Source of the DNA: Candidatus Poseidoniaceae archaeon
GTDB taxonomy: Archaea; Thermoplasmatota; Poseidoniia; Poseidoniales; Poseidoniaceae
Direction of reading: 5' to 3'
DNA length: 18,575 nucleotides
Assembly (NCBI GenBank): GCA_028822955.1
Contig: JAPKCL010000025.1
Span: 1 to 18,575 of the forward strand
The first letter of the stretch is position 1; every line of letters starts with the position of its first letter. Positions 14,741 to 18,575 of this stretch are shown piece after piece. The position numbers were made by a program, and so were the translations under genes. Below the pieces are notes generated by a model. That model ran no database searches. It was given only the letters and a program-made list of their open reading frames with translations, and was not told the DNA's origin.

Positions 14741-16828
14741 TTACTCTTCTTCCTTATTCTCGATGTGTTGTCCTGATTCGGACTGCCGTTGAACAATGTG
14801 TATGAATACCAGCATTACACCGATCATAATTCCAATTTGTAATATTACATTCGAATAAGGGGTTATTTCAGGAACCCACGAGTGAATGTGAATCGTAACT
14901 TCCCCTTCAGCAGATTGCTCGAAATAAACTAAATGATGCTCAAGTACATGAGGACTCCATTGATGTAAGGCGTCAGAAGTCAATAATTGTGTATGATTAT
15001 TGGTGAGGTTCACGAATTGAATTTCACCATCCATGTATTTGTCAATTGGATTCGTCGGGTCTAAGTGATCACGGACTGACCATGCTAAGATGCCATTTTT
15101 CATCGAAGGTCCACTCACTGCATATTTGGCATTACTCGCAAGCCATTGATGGCCATTTGTACGATTGTAGACGACCAAGCGTTCAGTGGCAGAGACATTG
15201 ACAGTTACCGCGATGTAATCTTCATCGAATACAAAATCGGTTATGGTCGCATTGATCATGTCGACAGGCGTCCCCCATGAGTCCAGAATTTCATCTTCTT
15301 CGGGAGTTGAAGAAGCATTAATTTGTTCGATAGTAATCGAGCCAGATGAACCAATACGAGAGAATTGAATACTTGTTGGTTCGTTCTCTAATACCATTGC
15401 AATCTCAAGCCCATTTGCTCGAATGAGTTGAATATTTGAAACATTGAAACCAAGGGCTACTTCCTCTCCTTGCAGGGTGTAGGCACTTAACAGTCCATCT
15501 CTTTCGAGAATGAGGTACTCGACCTCTTCAGTCCCCGTCAATACAATTTCATCAGGTCTCTCTACTGACATTGTCAACATTGGTTCGTTTGAAGCGGAGA
15601 TGGAGTTGAGACTGAACACCGATAAAGTGGTCTGATTGGCTACTGCAAGTTTGGAACCCGAGAGGGTGTATGGCGAATCGTATTCGATGCTCCCATTCAG
15701 GAGTTCCCAATTCGTCTCAAGGTTTGCAACATCATGAATCACCATCACTGGTCCAGTCGAGCGATTGTCAATAGTTGCCATCCAACCGTCTCCAGTGGCT
15801 ACATCTTGAGGTGCTTCTATTCCTCCTGCCGGTAAGGATTGGTGACTTAATTCCCAAGTGATCACAGTGAATAGCATCAAAAATACCAGTACTGCTAGAA
15901 CTCCAGTTTCCCTACTTTTGGGGCTCCGATAACGTTTGAGGATGTTTGAACAACGGTTCATGACAATCCCGAGTGCTTTTTTGGGATTGGTTAAGAGAGT
16001 AACGATTCGGGCATTCATGGTACGTTCATCAAATATTTTCCACCAAGCATCTGATGTTCGGTCTGCAGCTGAGACTGCGAGAGCAGCAATAATCATACCA
16101 CCAATGATATCTGAAAACCAGTGTATTCCTAGATAAATAATGGTAAAAGCTGTGATGAGCGTGTAGGTGAGGACCAAAGCCCGGTATTTATTCCAACGGC
16201 GGTCTTCATCAAAGCGTGTAAGGCATAACCAAACGGCAAAGGGTATGCCAATATGAAGCGAAGGCATTCCGTTCGTGAACGGGTCAATGCGCCGAAACCA
16301 ATCACTAATTTCCGGTGTTAAATCATACGCAAGGGTTTCCATTCCAGGGATATAATCTCCAGTTACTCGAACATTAAAGAACAGATAAAAAGGAATTGCT
16401 AATATGTATACCCAGGCAATACTGAGAGTCATTCGATCCGAAATCCATCGGTCATCAAAGAAGGCGAAGTAGAAGACAGATACGTAGCAAATAAACATAA
16501 ACCCTGAAACATAAAAATGAGTAAGAGCGACGGTTAACCATTTTGCTTCAAACAGTTGCTGAACTTCCAATACCAAATCACCCTCAAGCCCGTAAATGAA
16601 CGGTGTCATGTCCAAGCCGGTATTGGCGATGATAATTCTGTCTAATTGGTCGAGAATATCCTTTGAGTTGTAAATGATAAAGACAATTGAGAGGTGAATC
16701 CAGTATCTTCGAAAGAAATCGACAAATGTTGGGAGGGTGATTTTTATCCATGGAGGTTTGAAAACAGGCAATAAGATGACGCCAAGCGCTAATGCACTTA
16801 TCATCCAAGTAAGATAGATGCCATCCAT
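14741..16828 (-). CDS. PAP2/Aur1-like membrane enzyme fused to large extracytoplasmic domain
   Basis: The 695-aa protein has two parts. Residues 1-255 are polytopic with PAP2 acid-phosphatase motifs GMPSLH (187-192) and YLGIHWFSD (232-240), giving the catalytic pair H192 and H236 with D240. Spacing and flanks resemble the Aur1/inositol-phosphotransferase-like PAP2 branch, so a lipid phosphatase or phosphoinositol/phosphoalcohol transferase is likely. A cytoplasmic stretch (about 256-308) leads to a TM (309-326), an ectodomain of about 330 residues and a final TM (about 656-676) with an acidic tail. The ectodomain is rich in beta-like repeats and holds ten N-x-S/T sequons; the PAP2 part has none. 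A propeller-like fold is a guess. GAGGT lies seven bases upstream of the ATG. Confidence 0.85.
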   Translation of the reverse strand: MDGIYLTWMISALALGVILLPVFKPPWIKITLPTFVDFFRRYWIHLSIVFIIYNSKDILDQLDRIIIANTGLDMTPFIYGLEGDLVLEVQQLFEAKWLTVALTHFYVSGFMFICYVSVFYFAFFDDRWISDRMTLSIAWVYILAIPFYLFFNVRVTGDYIPGMETLAYDLTPEISDWFRRIDPFTNGMPSLHIGIPFAVWLCLTRFDEDRRWNKYRALVLTYTLITAFTIIYLGIHWFSDIIGGMIIAALAVSAADRTSDAWWKIFDERTMNARIVTLLTNPKKALGIVMNRCSNILKRYRSPKSRETGVLAVLVFLMLFTVITWELSHQSLPAGGIEAPQDVATGDGWMATIDNRSTGPVMVIHDVANLETNWELLNGSIEYDSPYTLSGSKLAVANQTTLSVFSLNSISASNEPMLTMSVERPDEIVLTGTEEVEYLILERDGLLSAYTLQGEEVALGFNVSNIQLIRANGLEIAMVLENEPTSIQFSRIGSSGSITIEQINASSTPEEDEILDSWGTPVDMINATITDFVFDEDYIAVTVNVSATERLVVYNRTNGHQWLASNAKYAVSGPSMKNGILAWSVRDHLDPTNPIDKYMDGEIQFVNLTNNHTQLLTSDALHQWSPHVLEHHLVYFEQSAEGEVTIHIHSWVPEITPYSNVILQIGIMIGVMLVFIHIVQRQSESGQHIENKEEE

Positions 16829-16838
16829 CAGTTAACCT

Positions 16839-16855
16839 CAACCCCTACGGGGTTG
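16839..16855 (-). promoter_or_regulatory. GC-rich hairpin next to PAP2-gene ribosome site
   Basis: CAACCCC-TAC-GGGGTTG is a perfect 7-bp stem with a 3-base loop. On the minus strand it ends at the ribosome site GAGGT of the PAP2 gene, ten bases before its ATG. Folding could limit ribosome access. It could also end transcription from the upstream DUF971 gene, though no T-tract follows. Confidence 0.5.
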
Positions 16856-16890
16856 GGCGTTACACATGAAACCTCGCTGTCAAAAATGCT

Positions 16891-16900
16891 GGATATACCC
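16891..16900 (-). promoter_or_regulatory. TATA-like box for the PAP2 gene
   Basis: The minus strand reads GGGTATATCC about 65-70 bases upstream of the PAP2-gene ATG. Usual archaeal spacing would start the transcript near 16867, leaving the hairpin at 16839-16855 inside the leader. Confidence 0.35.
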
Positions 16901-16909
16901 TTCCTTAGA

Positions 16910-17263
16910 TTACCAAGCACCGTGAACATAGGGTTTTCCATTGTCCGGATCTCTTCTGTTTGCGAGATCCCAAATGCGTTCAAATCGAAAAATTCCACTT
17001 GAGCAACCCTGTGTCCATTCAAATCCAAGTGCATAGTTTCCAACAATGCGTACTGTTGGTTTCTCTTTTGGTAATGCTTCGACTTGCCTTCGGAGGTTTT
17101 TGCTGGCTTCATCTTCGTTTCGCATGGGAGAACATTTGGCGCAAGGGCATGAATGACGCAAGTCATCATAGGTCACTGAGAATTCTGAACCATCAGCATA
17201 GGTGAGAAGAACATCGGTCTCTCTTCGTTCAAATCGAGACATTGTTGGCATTTCATCGGTCAT
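16910..17263 (-). CDS. DUF971 domain protein with four-cysteine site
   Basis: This 117-aa single-domain protein belongs to DUF971, related to the N-terminal domain of gamma-butyrobetaine hydroxylase. Core signatures are LRHSCPCAKCSP (35-46) and ALGFEWTQGCSSGIFRFERI (78-97). C39, C41 and C44 form CxCxxC. C87 sits where relatives typically have His in a DGHxSGIY-like motif, so four cysteines could form one metal site. AAGGTGAT before the ATG at 17263 supports this start; the frame upstream to 17374 only overlaps the Mrp gene. It follows the Mrp ATPase stop by 10 bases. DUF971 is fused to the C-terminus of the plant Mrp homologue HCF101, so a shared role in Fe-S cluster assembly or transfer is well grounded, though the biochemical function is unknown. 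Confidence 0.88.
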   Translation of the reverse strand: MTDEMPTMSRFERRETDVLLTYADGSEFSVTYDDLRHSCPCAKCSPMRNEDEASKNLRRQVEALPKEKPTVRIVGNYALGFEWTQGCSSGIFRFERIWDLANRRDPDNGKPYVHGAW

Positions 17264-17273
17264 AACATCACCT

Positions 17274-18281
17274 TCAAATGATTTCAAGTCCTGCTCCAGG
17301 TTCTTCAATAATTTGGTCTTGTAATGCAGCAACGATTGCAGCAAACGCAACAGCGGAAGGGCCTTCTGGTTCACTTACGATTCGATGAACTCCATCGTCT
17401 CCACCACGAACAAATCCTGGGTCAAACGGTAGGGCTCCAAGGAATGGAACACCAAACTCTTCTGCAGTCAGTTTCCCTCCACCTTTCTTGAAAATATCCA
17501 AAGTTACACTGAACTCTCCAGCATCATTTGCTGTTGTTTTCAACGTCTTTCCAGCAGGAGCAGCGATTTCGATATCTGAGCCTGGAGGTGCTTTGCCTGA
17601 GATTGTATAGCCACTCATGTTCTCGACAACTCCGAGGACAGGGACTTTCAATGATTCTGAGAAAGTAATCGACTTTCTGCTGTCGAGGAGGGCCACTTCT
17701 TGTGGTGTGGTGACGATGACCATTCCATCAATATCAGGGAGTGACTGTGCTACAGTAAGTGGTTCATCCGATGTGCCCGGTGGGAAATCGATAATGAGAT
17801 AGTCGAGGTTCCCCCATTCAACATCACCGATAAATTGCTGAATTGCTCCGAGCTTAATCGGTCCACGCCAAACAACAGGAGTATCTTCGCTATCGAGTAA
17901 GAAGGCCATTGAAATAACTTTGACCCCTAAGTGACCTTTCGCAGGATGGATGCGTCCGGATTCCACATGCAATCGCTGTCCATCAAGCCCCATCATCTTG
18001 GGAACGTTGGGTCCTGTGATGTCGATGTCGAGAATACCGACCGAGAGGCCTTGTTGTGCCAGTGAAAGCGCAAGTCCTGTTGAAACTGTAGATTTCCCAA
18101 CACCACCTTTTCCAGACAAAACCATTACTTTGTGTTTGATTTTCTTACCAATTTCTTCCATTGACATCTTACGCTTCATTTGAGCATAAGCCTGTTCCAT
18201 TTTCTTCTGTTCTTGAGGGGATGCTTCTGCAGGTGTATCATCTGCATTGGGGTCGTGGGTTGTGACCGGTGAATCCGACAT
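17274..18281 (-). CDS. Mrp/NBP35-family P-loop ATPase lacking cysteines
   Basis: The 335-aa SIMIBI ATPase is normally an Fe-S cluster carrier. Deviant Walker A GKGGVGKS is at 57-64, with LDIDITGPNVPKMMG (about 84-98), IIDFPPGTSDE and the C-terminal EFGVPFLGALPFDP all typical. After VENMS, members usually have a CPHC-like CxxC; here a segment of about 39 residues (17496-17612) replaces it, and the whole protein has no cysteine. The N-terminal DUF59 domain of some homologues is absent, replaced by a polar helical stretch. I prefer the ATG at 18281 (GGTG eight bases upstream) over 18287. Co-transcription with the DUF971 gene 10 bases downstream is very likely. Fe-S carriage by the usual dimer-interface cysteines is not possible. 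Confidence 0.92.
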   Translation of the reverse strand: MSDSPVTTHDPNADDTPAEASPQEQKKMEQAYAQMKRKMSMEEIGKKIKHKVMVLSGKGGVGKSTVSTGLALSLAQQGLSVGILDIDITGPNVPKMMGLDGQRLHVESGRIHPAKGHLGVKVISMAFLLDSEDTPVVWRGPIKLGAIQQFIGDVEWGNLDYLIIDFPPGTSDEPLTVAQSLPDIDGMVIVTTPQEVALLDSRKSITFSESLKVPVLGVVENMSGYTISGKAPPGSDIEIAAPAGKTLKTTANDAGEFSVTLDIFKKGGGKLTAEEFGVPFLGALPFDPGFVRGGDDGVHRIVSEPEGPSAVAFAAIVAALQDQIIEEPGAGLEII

Positions 18282-18318
18282 GAACATAGCACCGCATTGC
18301 CGTACTTCAACCCATCTT

Positions 18319-18575
18319 TTACGGTTGCTTTTGAATCAGCACCCTTCGATGACTCGAATGGAGAATGGCTGTGATGAGAAGAAAGGCCAAAGTGAGGAGC
18401 ATATCGAATGACTGGTCTGCATAGGCCCATGCCAAACCAATCGACAAAAGCAAACCAATCGAATGTCCAACAGCATTGGCCTGGATTTTTTGTTCGAAGT
18501 TCTGTACCCTTCCCAAAGCGATGATGCTCGGACCAACGGTAACCGTCATCAAAGTAATCAATGCAGCAATCAATC
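18319..18575 (-). CDS. MnhG/MrpG-like cation/H+ antiporter subunit, possibly incomplete
   Basis: About 84 residues are visible, with three hydrophobic helices and the middle pattern ALGRVQNFEQKIQANAVGHS, which resembles the LLRFPDxYTRLHAATKADT segment of MnhG subunits of the multisubunit Na+/H+ antiporter. FDMLLTLAFLLITAILHSSH then resembles the third helix. The ATG at 18573 is two bases from the window edge, so the true start may lie outside. It ends 37 bases before the Mrp-type ATPase start. The two 'Mrp' names are unrelated, and no functional link is implied. The assignment rests on pattern memory only; a generic three-TM protein is the alternative. Confidence 0.6.
   Translation of the reverse strand, partial: LIAALITLMTVTVGPSIIALGRVQNFEQKIQANAVGHSIGLLLSIGLAWAYADQSFDMLLTLAFLLITAILHSSHRRVLIQKQP

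Noticed and set aside
17496..17612. Frameshift or sequencing error explaining the missing CxxC in the Mrp ATPase
   Set aside because: The frame stays open and the conserved Mrp sequence resumes in phase (IFKKGGGKL, EFGVPFLG). The segment itself reads as a coherent beta-type sequence, so a real insert is more likely.
1..18575. Mobile elements, CRISPR arrays, tRNA or rRNA genes, prophage
   Set aside because: No transposase, direct-repeat array, terminal repeats or structural RNA sequence could be recognised on either strand by eye.

Overview
The window reads as a compact chromosomal segment of a marine archaeon, most likely Marine Group II Euryarchaeota (Candidatus Poseidoniales). This is an inference from gene content. 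Archaeal signature genes are present: stand-alone Bud32 of KEOPS, a UPF0200 kinase, and a TadA/FlaI-type ATPase with split TadC/FlaJ-type membrane platforms. Genes are tightly packed, Shine-Dalgarno-like GGAGG/GGTGA sites precede many starts, and archaeal TATA-like elements are visible. I see no rRNA, tRNA, CRISPR array, insertion sequence or prophage.

Layout. Positions 1-4564 (minus strand) hold an archaeal type IV pilus/Tad-like operon: secretion ATPase, two single-domain platform proteins and a pilin-like protein cut by the window edge. A TATA-like box and a perfect 6-3-6 palindrome sit upstream. Positions 4697-7814 (minus) carry an ABC exporter (ATPase plus 567-aa permease) followed by a UPF0200 nucleotide kinase-like gene. 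Positions 7914-8756 (plus) encode an enoyl-CoA hydratase with both catalytic glutamates. Positions 8836-11838 (minus) hold a small basic protein of unknown function with highly-expressed-type codon use and an unusual leader, a CPBP membrane protease, a two-TM coiled-coil protein and an XTP/dITP pyrophosphatase. Positions 11941-12817 (plus) encode a Fluc fluoride channel and a ferritin-like protein. Bud32 (minus) and NadA (plus) follow. Positions 14741-18575 (minus) hold a PAP2-type enzyme fused to a glycosylation-rich ectodomain, a DUF971 protein, an Mrp/NBP35-type ATPase and a partial MnhG-like antiporter subunit.

The most notable system is the Mrp-DUF971 pair (16910-18281). The Mrp ATPase has no cysteine at all. 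Where the family carries its cluster-binding CxxC it has a segment of about 39 residues resembling a bacterial Ig-like strand motif. Its operon partner DUF971 has a CxCxxC motif plus a fourth cysteine where relatives usually have histidine. One reading is that metal or Fe-S binding has moved from the ATPase to a separate partner subunit. NadA, which needs a [4Fe-4S] cluster, lies in the same window.

Other points of interest are extracytoplasmic domains on both pilus platform proteins, the PAP2-ectodomain fusion, a mini-ORF leader upstream of the unknown basic protein, and two convergent gene pairs whose stop codons abut with zero spacing.
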